A stretch of DNA of 64,000 nucleotides from WRGT01 sp964450405 (GCA_964450405.1 CAYVCQ010000005.1:62001-126000); one strand, 5' to 3'. Shown: positions 17,155-26,469, counted from the first letter of the stretch. The notes: generated by a model from the sequence alone, not told the origin. Translations and numbers: made by a program.

Positions 17155-18909
17155 TTAGAGAGTAATTATAAGTACAGTCAAATCATCAAGTAGATCCATA
17201 TCAGGATATAATTCTCTTATTCTATTCCTCATTATATTAAGCATTTTTTCCGGTGTTTCATCGATATTATTTTTAATAATTTCTGCAAGATTTTCAAATC
17301 CTATATCGATATCCAGAGTCTCTCCTCCGAGGGACTCAACCAGACCATCTGTGAAGAGAAACAGAATATCACCCTGTTCGTATATTACGGTTTCTTCAGA
17401 ATAGCTGGCCGGGTCAATAATCCCGAACGGTTTACCGCGAGCCTGCAATTTTACAAATTCCATGTTTTTTCTTCGAAGCAGCATCTGGTCATCATGTCCG
17501 GCAGAACTGAATGTAATTATTTTGGAAACAGTATCTATAAGAGCATAGAATACTGTAACGAACATTCCATATTCAGCTTCGTGATAGATTGCAGTGTTTG
17601 AACTCTGGAATAGACCTGCAGGTTTGTGATTATTTTTAGACCCGAATTTTAAAATATTTTTTACGGTACCGGTAAAGAGAGCAGCAGGTATACCTTTTCC
17701 GGAAACATCCGCAATTAGAATCCCGCAATTGTAGTCATCTATTTCATAAAAATCAAAAAAATCACCGCCGACATGTTTAGCCGGTTCGTATAAGAGAGCT
17801 ACATTTATTCCGTTAAAACTGGAGGGAATTTTTACAAGATTTCTTCTTTGAATATCAGCGGCAATATCAAGTTCCTGTTTGAGTTTTTTTCTTTTTTCTT
17901 CCTGACGTCTATTTGCAAAACTTCTATAACTTCCGGTCATATGGCTTATTAATGCAGATAGGACATTAAGTTCAAAATCGTCGAAGAGTCTCCGGTTTTT
18001 TTTATCAGTAAGATTAAGCACTCCGGCTATCCGGTCGTTATAATAAAGAGGAACCGATACGAAGGCGTTTGATTTATATCCGGTGTTTTTTTCACAATAT
18101 TCAGGAAGATCTTTTTTTATATTACTGACATTAACAATTTTTCCTGTTTTAAAAACGTGTGCTGCAATTGAATCATCTGACACCACGGCTCCTACAGGAA
18201 TGCTCGATCCGTAAGTTGCCATTATTTCAAGCCGGTTTCTTTCCGGCATGAATAAAATAAGAGAAGCTCTTTCTACATGGAGAGATTCAGCCAGAGTAGT
18301 GATTACATTTTTGAAAAAATCTGTTTCGTTATCTACAAGTGCGACTGACCGGGATAGTTCATAGAGGGCATTTAGCTCCTCGACTCTTTTCATAAGATCT
18401 TCATACAGCAGCCGGTTAGTAATTGATGATGCTGAAATGGTTGCAATAACTTCAAGAAGTCTCATGTCGAGATGGGAAAAATGATCCGCGCCTTTTTTGT
18501 TTACGATCTCAAGAACTCCTACAAACTCTTCTCTTGCCATCATGGGTGTACATATTATATTCCTTGTGACAAAACCTGTATCAAGATCAATTCCGTTGTA
18601 GAAACGTTTATCTGAATTAACATCATTTATAATTATTGTATTTTTGTCATTGAAAACCGTCCAGGCAAAACCGGAATTTTCCGGTATACTTATACCAAGC
18701 ATCTTATGCATACCGGGATCAGTAGTTGATTTGAAATAGAGAAGACTTTCGTCCTTCTGGTATAGGAGGAGTGATGCCGCCTCCGCTTCAAGAACCTCTT
18801 TTGCTATTTCAACAATGGAGCTGTAAAGCTCTTCAAGTTCCTTCCTCGGGGTGATCTCCTCAGTAATGTTAAAAAAAACCGATATATCAATAAGGGCCTG
18901 CTCTTTCAA
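17155..18909 (-). CDS. GAF-GAF-PP2C serine phosphatase (RsbU/SpoIIE type)
   Basis: About 584 residues without membrane segments. The first GAF domain spans roughly 20-180 and the second 200-335. A short coiled coil with DIAADIQRRNL then leads to a PP2C domain with intact metal motifs (HVGGDFFDF, IADVSGKG, LFTDGLVES, LDDLTVL). It should dephosphorylate a STAS-type antagonist under control of a ligand or redox cue sensed by the GAF domains. No ATG is near the start. I chose TTG at 18909, which has GAGGAG nine bases upstream inside the end of the GlpX-like gene; a TTG at 18951 would overlap that gene. The close linkage implies coupled expression. Confidence 0.85.
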   Translation of the reverse strand: MKEQALIDISVFFNITEEITPRKELEELYSSIVEIAKEVLEAEAASLLLYQKDESLLYFKSTTDPGMHKMLGISIPENSGFAWTVFNDKNTIIINDVNSDKRFYNGIDLDTGFVTRNIICTPMMAREEFVGVLEIVNKKGADHFSHLDMRLLEVIATISASSITNRLLYEDLMKRVEELNALYELSRSVALVDNETDFFKNVITTLAESLHVERASLILFMPERNRLEIMATYGSSIPVGAVVSDDSIAAHVFKTGKIVNVSNIKKDLPEYCEKNTGYKSNAFVSVPLYYNDRIAGVLNLTDKKNRRLFDDFELNVLSALISHMTGSYRSFANRRQEEKRKKLKQELDIAADIQRRNLVKIPSSFNGINVALLYEPAKHVGGDFFDFYEIDDYNCGILIADVSGKGIPAALFTGTVKNILKFGSKNNHKPAGLFQSSNTAIYHEAEYGMFVTVFYALIDTVSKIITFSSAGHDDQMLLRRKNMEFVKLQARGKPFGIIDPASYSEETVIYEQGDILFLFTDGLVESLGGETLDIDIGFENLAEIIKNNIDETPEKMLNIMRNRIRELYPDMDLLDDLTVLIITL

Positions 18910-18928
18910 AAAAATCTGCTCCTCTGCA

Positions 18929-19879
18929 TCAGAATATCGGCTTGTAGTCAAATTGATGAACAGCGTTGATAAAACGTATTGTATGAGTCTGCTGTCTTAT
19001 TACGATTGAATTGGTTTTTGCACCGCCAGAGAAATATTGTACTCCAGGAAGTAAAACTCCATCAGTAACTCCGGTTATCGATATAAGGATGTCATCGGTT
19101 TTAACCAGATCTTTTATTTTATAAATTTTATCAGCATTTCCACGTCCGAGATTTTCAGCCACGGTCTTTTCAAAATAATCATTATAATAAATTTTTGCCT
19201 GCATATCTCCGCCTAGGCATTTTAATCCGGCTGCTGAGATAACAGCCTCCTTCGCTCCTCCGATCCCCATGAGTATATCAATTGATGAATTTTCAATTGC
19301 TGTAGAGATTACTCCCGAAATATCTCCGTCAGTGATAAATTTTATTCTGGCACCACACTTACGGATATCATCAATCATCTGATAGTTTACATCTCTGTCA
19401 AGAACACAGACAGTTATATCTTCAATGTATTTTCCCTTTGCTCTGGCTACGCGTTTAATGTTAATGTCTGGCGGCTGATCTATATCAACAACTCCTTTAG
19501 CATCGGGACCTACGGCGATCTTGTTCATCAGACATGGAGGCATCTTCATAAATGCATTTCTTCCACCAATGGCAACAACAGAGATTGCATTGTGACCGCC
19601 GATTGCACATGTCCGTTTACCCTCGAGAGGTTTTACAGCAATATCAACTTTCATACCTTCGCCGGTGCCGACTTTTCTTCCATCATAAAGATGAAGATCC
19701 TTATTTGCCGCGCCGATTGCGATCTCACCGTCAATATCAAGAGTTTCAAGAAGCTTCCACATAGCTTCATCGGAGGAGCGGTAACATAGATCGTCATCCC
19801 CTTTGCCCATATATCTGCTGGCATAAAGAGCTGCCAGCTCGGTGAGTCTGGTCGCCTCAAGAGTGAGGTTCCTGTTCAT
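18929..19879 (-). CDS. GlpX-like protein with degenerate active site
   Basis: 316 residues aligned along its length with class II fructose-1,6-bisphosphatases (EATRLTELAALYASRYMGKGD, MNKIAVGP, IPDGD-like ITDGDISGV, GIGGAKEAVISAA, SITGVTDG). Key acidic positions are changed. The family GEGE-x-DE loop is GAANKD (56-61), the DPxEGT loop is KPLEGK (Lys83 for Asp), and YMEK is LMNK. These loops hold the metal ions and the catalytic acid in true enzymes. The fold should form but FBPase activity is doubtful. GGAGG precedes the ATG. It is cotranscribed with a GAF-PP2C phosphatase, which suggests a sugar-phosphate-sensing or regulatory role. A diverged active enzyme for another substrate is the alternative. 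Confidence 0.8.
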   Translation of the reverse strand: MNRNLTLEATRLTELAALYASRYMGKGDDDLCYRSSDEAMWKLLETLDIDGEIAIGAANKDLHLYDGRKVGTGEGMKVDIAVKPLEGKRTCAIGGHNAISVVAIGGRNAFMKMPPCLMNKIAVGPDAKGVVDIDQPPDINIKRVARAKGKYIEDITVCVLDRDVNYQMIDDIRKCGARIKFITDGDISGVISTAIENSSIDILMGIGGAKEAVISAAGLKCLGGDMQAKIYYNDYFEKTVAENLGRGNADKIYKIKDLVKTDDILISITGVTDGVLLPGVQYFSGGAKTNSIVIRQQTHTIRFINAVHQFDYKPIF

Positions 19880-20030
19880 AAATCCTCCGGATATTGCTCC
19901 AGGTAAAATTGAGTCCTGATTCTAAACGTCATTCTATTGCAACGGAGGGTTATTTTCAACACATTTTCAGATTTGGCGGATTCATGATAAAACTATCTTC
20001 ATTTACTAAAAAATGTTAAGATTTTTTTTA

Positions 20031-20059
20031 TTGACTGGATTTATGTCTCATTATATATT
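20031..20059 (+). promoter_or_regulatory. sigma-70 promoter for the ATP-grasp fusion gene
   Basis: TTGACT (20031-20036) and TATATT (20054-20059) are separated by exactly 17 bases and lie 31 bases before the GTG start. The match to consensus is strong. The divergent GlpX-like gene starts 150 bases to the left. Confidence 0.7.
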
Positions 20060-20089
20060 AATGCGACATAAAACTTCGGGAGAATCCCT

Positions 20090-22318
20090 GTGAAAAAAAC
20101 AATAATGATTATCGGCGGCGGACTGCTTCAGACTCCTGTTATTACAACAGCGAAGAAAATGGGATATCAGGTAATCGTTACTGATTATAATCCTGATGCA
20201 ATAGGGATGAAAGATGCCGATATTCCTATTGTTATGAGTACACGGGATGTTCAGGGATCTGTGAGAGTTGCAAAAAGACAGAATGAAATTACTCCTATCA
20301 GCGGTGTACTGACCGTTGGCACGGATGCCTCAATGACAGTTGCTGCGGTTGCAAATGCACTTAATCTTCCCGGAATTAAATTTGATGATGCCGAGGCTGC
20401 AACGAATAAGCTTAAAATGAGAATGCGTTTTAAAGAGCATAATATACCATCTCCGGCATTTCTTCCTGTATGGTCGTTATCCGATGCAAAGAAAGGATGT
20501 AAGATTATCGGATACCCTGTAGTTATGAAGCCATCTGATAATATGGGTGCACGGGGTGTTATGAGGATTGATAACGCGAATCAGGTTGCCGATGCTTTCA
20601 AGTTTGCAAAAAGTGCATCTCCAAGCGGCGAGCTTATTATTGAACAATTTATGGAGGGTCCGGAGCTTTCAATTGATGCTATAATCTTTAACGAGGAAAT
20701 AACAATTACCGGAGTGGCAGACCGGATTATTGAATATCCACCGAATTTTGTAGAGACGGGGCACACTATGCCGTCTCATCTTAAAATTGAAATGCTTGAA
20801 GACGCATGCGATGTTATGAGGCGGGGAGTCAAAGCATTGGGTATTACCACAGGTGCTGCCAAGGGTGATATAAAAGTAACAAAAAGCGGAGCAATGATAG
20901 GTGAGATCGCAGCAAGGCTTTCGGGGGGATTTATGTCTGCTTATACATATCCTCTCTCATCAGGTGTAGATTTGATGAAGGCAATGATTGAGGTCTCTCT
21001 TGGGCAGGAACCGGGAAATCTTGAGCCGGTTTTTAACAAGGTTGCCATTGAGCGTGCGATAATATTTAAACCGGGTACTGTAAAAAAGATATCGGGATTG
21101 GAGGATGCTCTTAAAGTTCCCGGTGTTGAAGAGATTTTTCTCAACATAAAAGAGGGTGATACGGTTGTAAAGCCAACATCTAATGTCGAAAAATCCGGGA
21201 ACATTATAGCAGTTGGTGATACTCTCCAGCAGGCCGAAGCAGCGGTAAAGAAATGTATGGAATTACTAAAAGTTGAGATATCAAGCGATATTGAAATTTC
21301 AATGAAAACAATAAATGCGCTGGCAAGAGAGAAATTTAAGAAAATCTGTTATGTATGCAAAAACTGCGACGGGTATGACTGTGCATCGGGAGTTCCCGGT
21401 ATGGGAGGTGCTGGAAATGGAGATTCTTTCCGCAGAAATGCAGATGCACTTAAGCAGTTTAAAGTTATAACAACACTTATTCATGATGATATTACTCCGG
21501 ATACTACGGCTGAAATTTTCGGTAATAAAATTTCCTTCCCGGTTATGGCTGCGCCGATAACAGGTTCTGTTACTAATATGAATGGTGCAATTGAAGAACT
21601 AGATTATAATATAGCTGTAGTTAAAGGGTGCAGAAACTCAGGAACTATTGCTTTTGTCGGTGACGGGGCAACAGCTGACAAATATAAAATCGGTCTTGAG
21701 GCAATTGAGATGGAGAACGGATGGGGCATTCCGATCTTTAAACCTAGAAAAGATAATAATGAGATAATAATGCGGATTAAAGCAGCAGAGCAGTCGAAGG
21801 CACTGGCTGTGGGGATCGATATAGATGCTGTTGTATTTAAAACTATGGCAATGAAGAATCAGGAAGTAGCGCCAAAGAGTGTGAAAGAGTTACAGGAGAT
21901 TAAGTCTGCAACAAAGCTCCCTTTTATTCTTAAAGGTATAATGAATCCACGGGATGCAGAGATGGCCTGTAAAGCAGGAGCTGATGCAATAATAGTTTCA
22001 AATCATGGCGGAAGGGTACTTGATCAGATGCCAGGTTCAATGGATGTTCTGGAGGAGATAGTAGCAGCTGTTGGGAAGTCGATTACGATTATGATAGACG
22101 GCGGTTTCCGTGACGGAGTGGATGTACTTAAAGCTCTGGCGCTTGGAGCTGATTTTGTCCTTATCGGCAGGCCGGTTGCCATAGCTGCAGTTGGTATGGG
22201 TATAGAGGGGACTTCATTTTATCTCGATAATATAAAAGACGAATTTAAGAAAGCGATGATTCTTACAGGATGCAAAAGTGTTAAGGATATAGGGAGAGAT
22301 ATTATACGGAGGATTTGA
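20090..22318 (+). CDS. ATP-grasp / FMN-dependent alpha-hydroxy-acid dehydrogenase fusion
   Basis: 742 residues from a GTG start with GGGAG upstream. Residues 1-395 are an ATP-grasp protein: Rossmann-like preATP domain (TIMIIGGGLLQTP), ATP-binding lysine VVMKPSDNMGARGV, EQFMEGPELS, the Mg-binding IGEIAARLSGG, and a C-terminal lobe as in carboxylate-amine ligases. Residues 415-435 hold four cysteines spaced C420-x2-C-x2-C-x4-C431. Residues 440-742 are an FMN-dependent dehydrogenase barrel (VMAAPITGS, catalytic His639 in VSNHGGR, FMN-phosphate site MIDGGFRDG and ALGADFVLIGRP). Stand-alone FMN proteins with a similar Cys-rich start are known to me from anaerobes; the ATP-grasp fusion is unusual. 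Together they could make or modify an amino-acid amide and oxidise its hydroxy-acid partner. Substrates are unknown. The gene is monocistronic. Confidence 0.85.
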   Translation: MKKTIMIIGGGLLQTPVITTAKKMGYQVIVTDYNPDAIGMKDADIPIVMSTRDVQGSVRVAKRQNEITPISGVLTVGTDASMTVAAVANALNLPGIKFDDAEAATNKLKMRMRFKEHNIPSPAFLPVWSLSDAKKGCKIIGYPVVMKPSDNMGARGVMRIDNANQVADAFKFAKSASPSGELIIEQFMEGPELSIDAIIFNEEITITGVADRIIEYPPNFVETGHTMPSHLKIEMLEDACDVMRRGVKALGITTGAAKGDIKVTKSGAMIGEIAARLSGGFMSAYTYPLSSGVDLMKAMIEVSLGQEPGNLEPVFNKVAIERAIIFKPGTVKKISGLEDALKVPGVEEIFLNIKEGDTVVKPTSNVEKSGNIIAVGDTLQQAEAAVKKCMELLKVEISSDIEISMKTINALAREKFKKICYVCKNCDGYDCASGVPGMGGAGNGDSFRRNADALKQFKVITTLIHDDITPDTTAEIFGNKISFPVMAAPITGSVTNMNGAIEELDYNIAVVKGCRNSGTIAFVGDGATADKYKIGLEAIEMENGWGIPIFKPRKDNNEIIMRIKAAEQSKALAVGIDIDAVVFKTMAMKNQEVAPKSVKELQEIKSATKLPFILKGIMNPRDAEMACKAGADAIIVSNHGGRVLDQMPGSMDVLEEIVAAVGKSITIMIDGGFRDGVDVLKALALGADFVLIGRPVAIAAVGMGIEGTSFYLDNIKDEFKKAMILTGCKSVKDIGRDIIRRI

Positions 22319-22353
22319 GTAGAATTCTCTCATCCCCCGGCTACTTCTCCATA

Positions 22354-22462
22354 TAGCCCCCTGTCCCCCGGAGGGGGCACGCATGATGGAAATTATTAGT
22401 GAATTTATGAATTATAACAATATTAAAACACTCGGTGCCCCCTCCGGGGGATAGGGGGCCAG
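22354..22462. repeat. family A palindromic repeat, copy 3
   Basis: The 25-base arms at 22356-22380 and 22435-22459 match at all but one position around a 54-base AT-rich loop. The extra CCCCCGGCTA at 22335 also occurs at 5231. It separates convergent genes. Confidence 0.8.
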
Positions 22463-22512
22463 GGGTTTAGGGTACCGAACTCTTGTTAATGCCGGGGGAA
22501 GCGGATTTAAAC

Positions 22513-23304
22513 CTACTTAACCTTAAACTCCGGTGCTCTCTTGTCTACAAACGCAGTCATTCCCTCTGTCTGATCATCTGTGGAGAAGCAGAGTGCGAAT
22601 ACCTGGTTTTCAAATGCTATTGCTGTTTCTATATCTGTTTCAAATCCTCTGTTTATTGCCATCTTCGAATATCTCACTGCTATTTGTGCCTTTGATGCAA
22701 TCTTCTGCGCCATCTCCATAGATGCAGACATTAACTGATCGGCTGGAACAACCTTGTTTACCAGACCAATTTTTTCAGCCTCTGCTGCAGAGATAATATC
22801 AGCAGTATAGATAAGTTCTCTCGCCTTTGCAACACCCGCTAATCTTGAGAGTCTTACGCATCCTGAAAAACCGGGAGTTATACCGAGGCCAACTTCCGGC
22901 TGTCCGAATTTTGCGTTTTCAGATGCAATTCTTATATCGCAGCACATTGCAAGTTCACATCCTCCGCCCAGAGCGAAACCATTTACTGCTGCAATGGAAG
23001 GAATTTTAAGCTTCTGAATGTTCCTGAGCACAGTGGCGCCAAGTTCACCATACTGAAGTCCGTCAATGCTGTTGAAGTTTTTCATCTCTGTGATGTCTGC
23101 TCCTGCAACAAAGGCTTTTCCGTCACCTGTAATTATCAATACATGGAGACTCTCATCGCGGGATATCTTATCAACTAAGTCTTTAAGTTCAAGAAGAAGT
23201 TCCGTGTTAAGTGCGTTCAGTGCCTTAGGTCTTGATAGTGTAAGTATTCCGATATGTCCATCTTTGATGAATTTTAAATTGTTATATTGCGTTTCAGTTG
23301 TCAT
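22513..23304 (-). CDS. crt: enoyl-CoA hydratase / crotonase (short-chain)
   Basis: 263 residues of crotonase fold. The oxyanion-hole segments are AFVAGADITEM and FALGGGCELAMCCDIRIA, with the catalytic glutamates in the latter and in FGQPEVGLGITPG. It hydrates 2-enoyl-CoA and in this setting would interconvert 3-hydroxybutyryl-CoA and crotonyl-CoA. The start at 23304 has AAGGAG six bases upstream; a longer frame to 23379 lacks support. It is last of three collinear genes with thiolase and acyl-CoA dehydrogenase, each separated by ~150 bases. No 3-hydroxyacyl-CoA dehydrogenase or electron-transfer flavoprotein genes are in the window, so the pathway is incomplete here. Confidence 0.85.
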   Translation of the reverse strand: MTTETQYNNLKFIKDGHIGILTLSRPKALNALNTELLLELKDLVDKISRDESLHVLIITGDGKAFVAGADITEMKNFNSIDGLQYGELGATVLRNIQKLKIPSIAAVNGFALGGGCELAMCCDIRIASENAKFGQPEVGLGITPGFSGCVRLSRLAGVAKARELIYTADIISAAEAEKIGLVNKVVPADQLMSASMEMAQKIASKAQIAVRYSKMAINRGFETDIETAIAFENQVFALCFSTDDQTEGMTAFVDKRAPEFKVK

Positions 23305-23457
23305 GTTCCGCTCCTTGTCAAATATTTTCCCGCCGGGCAGCCAAACCCCCGGAGGTGGACCTAGAAAGTCTTTTAACAAAAGAAATTCATTGTGTCAAGG
23401 TATTTAAACCCCCATCTAGGGGCTTTTACAGCGCTGCGAGGATTAATTCACCTGATT

Positions 23458-24744
23458 CTATCTTTCGAAAATCATTGCCATTCCCATACCGCCGCCTATA
23501 CACATAGACATTATGCCGGTGGAGAAATTTTTTCTTTTCATCTGGTACATGGTAGTTACAGCCATCCTGGCTCCGGTACAGCCAATGGGGTGACCAAGGG
23601 AGATTCCGCTTCCAAGCTGATTTGGAAAATCGTTGTCAAGACCGAGTTCTCTGAAACAGCCAATAGCCTGAGATGCGAATGCTTCGTTGATCTCAACCAT
23701 ATTCAGATCTTTCATTGTCATGCCGGCAAGCTTAAGGGCCTTTCTAATCGCCGGGACAGGACCTAATCCCATGTATGCCGGATCTACTCCGCCTGTTGCA
23801 AAGGATTTAATCTTTACAATAACTTCGAGACCAAGCTCTTTTGCCTTTTCAGCGCTCATTAAAAGTACTGCCGCAGCACCGTCATTTATACCCGATGCAT
23901 TTGCAGCGGTTACTGTTCCATCTTTTTTAAATGCAGGCTTCATCTGCGCCATCTTCTCAAGAGTTGTTTCCATCGGTCTTTCATCAAGATCTATAACGAT
24001 ATCTCCTTTGCGTGAAGGAATAACAACAGGAACAATTTCATCCTTGAAGAATCCATCTTTGATTGCTTTCATCGCTCTCTGATGGCTCATTGCTCCGAGT
24101 TTGTCCTGCTCTTCTCTTGTTATGCCGTATAGTTCTGCTATATTTTCTGCTGTTATACCCATATGGTATCCGTTAAATATTTCATAAAGACCGTCATACA
24201 CCACCAGATCATGAATATCGCCGATACCGGAGAGCTCCATTCTGTGGCCCCATCTTGCTTTTTTCAAAGCAAAAGGTGCATTGCTCATACTTTCCATACC
24301 GCCTGCAACAATAACATCGGCCTGTCCGGTCATGATAGACTGAGCTGCCATTGCTATTGCCTTAAGTCCGGATCCGCATACTTTGTTGATTGTACAGCCG
24401 GCAGCTTCCTTTGGAATCCCGGCATGGATGTGAGCCTGTCTTCCGGGATTCTGTCCCTGCGCTGCCTGTAGAACATTTCCCATTATTGTTTCATCTACAT
24501 TTATCTCTTTTGCGCCTGCATCATATTTAAAACCGGCTTTTTCCAGATCGAGTTGTCCCTTGCCTTTGAGTTTGTCAGGAGTGAATTCATTCTGCTCTAA
24601 GCTTGCTACAGGTTTAAGATTTATTTTTCTGAAAACCTCTCTCATAACAAGAGAACCCATATCAATGGCGGATACATCTTTTAGAGAACCGCCGAATGCA
24701 CCAATTGAGGTCCGTGCACCGCTTACTATTACAACTTCTTTCAT
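23458..24744 (-). CDS. acetyl-CoA C-acetyltransferase (thiolase)
   Basis: 428 residues. The nucleophilic Cys lies in INKVCGSGLKA, and the other catalytic residues in NEAFASQA, SLGHPIGCTGAR and the terminal CIGGGMGMAMI. It condenses two acetyl-CoA or cleaves 3-ketoacyl-CoA. The protein is about 35 residues longer than usual. The extra stretch lies near 50-90 (QNEFTPDKLKGKGQLDLEKAG), before the conserved DETIMGNVLQAAQGQNPGRQA. The ATG at 24744 has CCGGAGGA upstream. Its neighbours are crotonase and acyl-CoA dehydrogenase, pointing to butyrate-type metabolism or beta-oxidation. Confidence 0.9.
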   Translation of the reverse strand: MKEVVIVSGARTSIGAFGGSLKDVSAIDMGSLVMREVFRKINLKPVASLEQNEFTPDKLKGKGQLDLEKAGFKYDAGAKEINVDETIMGNVLQAAQGQNPGRQAHIHAGIPKEAAGCTINKVCGSGLKAIAMAAQSIMTGQADVIVAGGMESMSNAPFALKKARWGHRMELSGIGDIHDLVVYDGLYEIFNGYHMGITAENIAELYGITREEQDKLGAMSHQRAMKAIKDGFFKDEIVPVVIPSRKGDIVIDLDERPMETTLEKMAQMKPAFKKDGTVTAANASGINDGAAAVLLMSAEKAKELGLEVIVKIKSFATGGVDPAYMGLGPVPAIRKALKLAGMTMKDLNMVEINEAFASQAIGCFRELGLDNDFPNQLGSGISLGHPIGCTGARMAVTTMYQMKRKNFSTGIMSMCIGGGMGMAMIFER

Positions 24745-24772
24745 TATGAATCCTCCGGGAGTTTTTGTATAT

Positions 24773-24797
24773 TCCCCCTCCCTTGAAGGGAGGGGGA
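24773..24797. repeat. C-run/G-run hairpin, family A-like
   Basis: An 11-base perfect stem (TCCCCCTCCCT and complement) closes a 3-base loop 29 bases upstream of the thiolase start. A weaker AAGTGGG/CCCCACTT pair follows to about 24847. It would form in the transcript between the acyl-CoA dehydrogenase and thiolase genes and could set their relative expression. Confidence 0.55.
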
Positions 24798-24895
24798 GTG
24801 AAGTGGGAAATTTGTTCTGAGGAAACAGGAAAAGTTTTCGCCCCACTTATATTTTACAATTAAAGGGGAGAGAGTATGAGATTGAATTCTTTAAT

Positions 24896-26059
24896 CTATT
24901 CAGCGTACTCTGCAAGGATATTTGTTGCGATTACAAGTTTCTGAATCTCAGAAGTTCCTTCATAAATTTCAGTAATCCTTGCATCTCTGTAGAGTCTCTC
25001 TGCGATATACTCTTTTACATATCCGTAGCCGCCATGTATCTGGATGCATTTGTGCGCGCATCTGTGAGCGCATTCCGATGCATAGAGTTTAGCCATTGCA
25101 GCATATTTACTCGCCGGCCTTCTGTTCTTTCCGTTCTTGGAGAGAATATCAGCTGCTTTATAAACAAGAAGTCTTGAAGCTTCAATTTCTGTTGCCATAT
25201 CTGCAAGCATCCACTGGATAGCCTGAAGTTTACCGATAGGTGCTCCGAACTGCTCTCTCATGTTTGCATATTTTGCTCCCTCTTCGAGACAGGCCTGTGC
25301 TATTCCAAGTGCCTGGGCAGCGATCCCCACACGTCCGCCGTCAAGTGTATGCATTGCAATTTTAAATCCATCACCGGGTGCTCCGAGCATTCTTCCTTCA
25401 GGTATTTTGCAATCCTGATATACCATCTCTGTTGTTGAAGATGCGCATATACCAAGTTTCTCTTCAACCTTTCCCACTGTAAATCCGGGATCTCCTTTTT
25501 CTATAATAAAGAAAGATGTATTTTTATTTTTCTGACCATTCTTATCAGTGATAGCGAGAGTAACATGAGTATCCGCATATCCGCCGTTAGTGATGAAATT
25601 TTTTGTACCATTAATGATATAACCGTTTCCATCCTGAACAGCTATAGTTTTAGTTCCTGCAGAGTCAGATCCCGCGCCCGGTTCTGTAATTGCGAATGCA
25701 CCGATATGCTCGCCAGTACAGAGCTTGGGAAGATACTTTTTCTTCTGCTCTTCTGTTCCAAAATAATAAATAGGAGACAGGCAGAGAGAGTTGTGTGCTG
25801 AGACTATAACTCCCGATGAAGCGCATACTCTTGAAATCTCTTCAACGGCAATGGCATATGAAACGTAATCCATTCCGGCTCCGTTGTACTCTTCCGGGTA
25901 AACAACTCCCATTATACCCAGTTCACCGAGTTTTCTTGTAGTTTCAAGAGGGAATCTGTGAGTTTTGTCAATTTCAACAGCCTGCTCTCTAAGTTCCTTC
26001 TCCGCAAAACCACGGCACATGTCCCGTACCATCATTTGCTCTTCAGATAATTCAAACAT
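24896..26059 (-). CDS. acyl-CoA dehydrogenase (short-chain, butyryl-CoA dehydrogenase type)
   Basis: 387 residues. It has the FAD-binding signatures GAFAITEPGAGSDSAG and FITNGGYADTHV, the C-terminal IQIHGGYGYVKEY, and the catalytic glutamate in ITEIYEGTSEIQ. Length and motifs fit the short-chain group. It would reduce crotonyl-CoA or oxidise butyryl-CoA with electron-transfer flavoprotein as partner, whose genes are not seen here. AGGAGG upstream gives a strong start. It is the first gene of the acyl-CoA cluster. Confidence 0.88.
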   Translation of the reverse strand: MFELSEEQMMVRDMCRGFAEKELREQAVEIDKTHRFPLETTRKLGELGIMGVVYPEEYNGAGMDYVSYAIAVEEISRVCASSGVIVSAHNSLCLSPIYYFGTEEQKKKYLPKLCTGEHIGAFAITEPGAGSDSAGTKTIAVQDGNGYIINGTKNFITNGGYADTHVTLAITDKNGQKNKNTSFFIIEKGDPGFTVGKVEEKLGICASSTTEMVYQDCKIPEGRMLGAPGDGFKIAMHTLDGGRVGIAAQALGIAQACLEEGAKYANMREQFGAPIGKLQAIQWMLADMATEIEASRLLVYKAADILSKNGKNRRPASKYAAMAKLYASECAHRCAHKCIQIHGGYGYVKEYIAERLYRDARITEIYEGTSEIQKLVIATNILAEYAE

Positions 26060-26140
26060 AATTTCCTCCTGATAATTCCAATGAATTAAAGTTTTATTTA
26101 AGTCCTGTAAATAATTTAAAGATGTTTTGCATCCATCTGA

Positions 26141-26250
26141 ATATCAAAAGTAAATGCAGAAAAATAAGGGATATAGAAATCTCTGCCAGCCACCCCCGGC
26201 CTCGCGGAGATCGAAGTTATCCTCTGAAAATGAGCAATTACTTTTGATAT
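26141..26250. repeat. inverted repeat with 84-base loop
   Basis: ATATCAAAAGTAA (26141-26153) pairs perfectly with TTACTTTTGATAT (26238-26250). The loop holds a GC-rich part with ATCTC/GAGAT pairing. It lies in the 754-base gap upstream of the acyl-CoA dehydrogenase gene, where I see no coding sequence. Confidence 0.5.
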
Positions 26251-26428
26251 GATTATTCACAGGAATTGTAAATAGTAAAATTAACATACTCTATCTTATT
26301 TTAGAACAAATGCAATAGGCTTATCGTGTAGTTGCTTGTGGTAGAAATTGCTATTTACGTGTGGTAGATTTATTGACTATGTAGTCGCTTTATGATTTAA
26401 GAATAAATGGATAGTAATATTCGTCAAT

Positions 26429-26469
26429 TGAATTCTTTAAAAAGGATTATAGCATTTTTAAAGAATTCA
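26429..26469. repeat. perfect AT-rich inverted repeat
   Basis: A 15-base perfect stem (26429-26443 with 26455-26469, containing GAATTC) closes an 11-base loop. A GC-rich imperfect inverted repeat (CTCCGCCGC / GCGGCGAG) follows near 26489-26517. Both are in the same gene-free gap. They could be terminator-like stems, mobile-element ends or structured RNA. Confidence 0.5.

Noticed and set aside
20090..22318. Carbamoyl-phosphate synthase identity for the N-terminal half of the fusion
   Set aside because: The ATP-grasp part is single-copy and lacks the second synthetase half and the allosteric domain of CarB.
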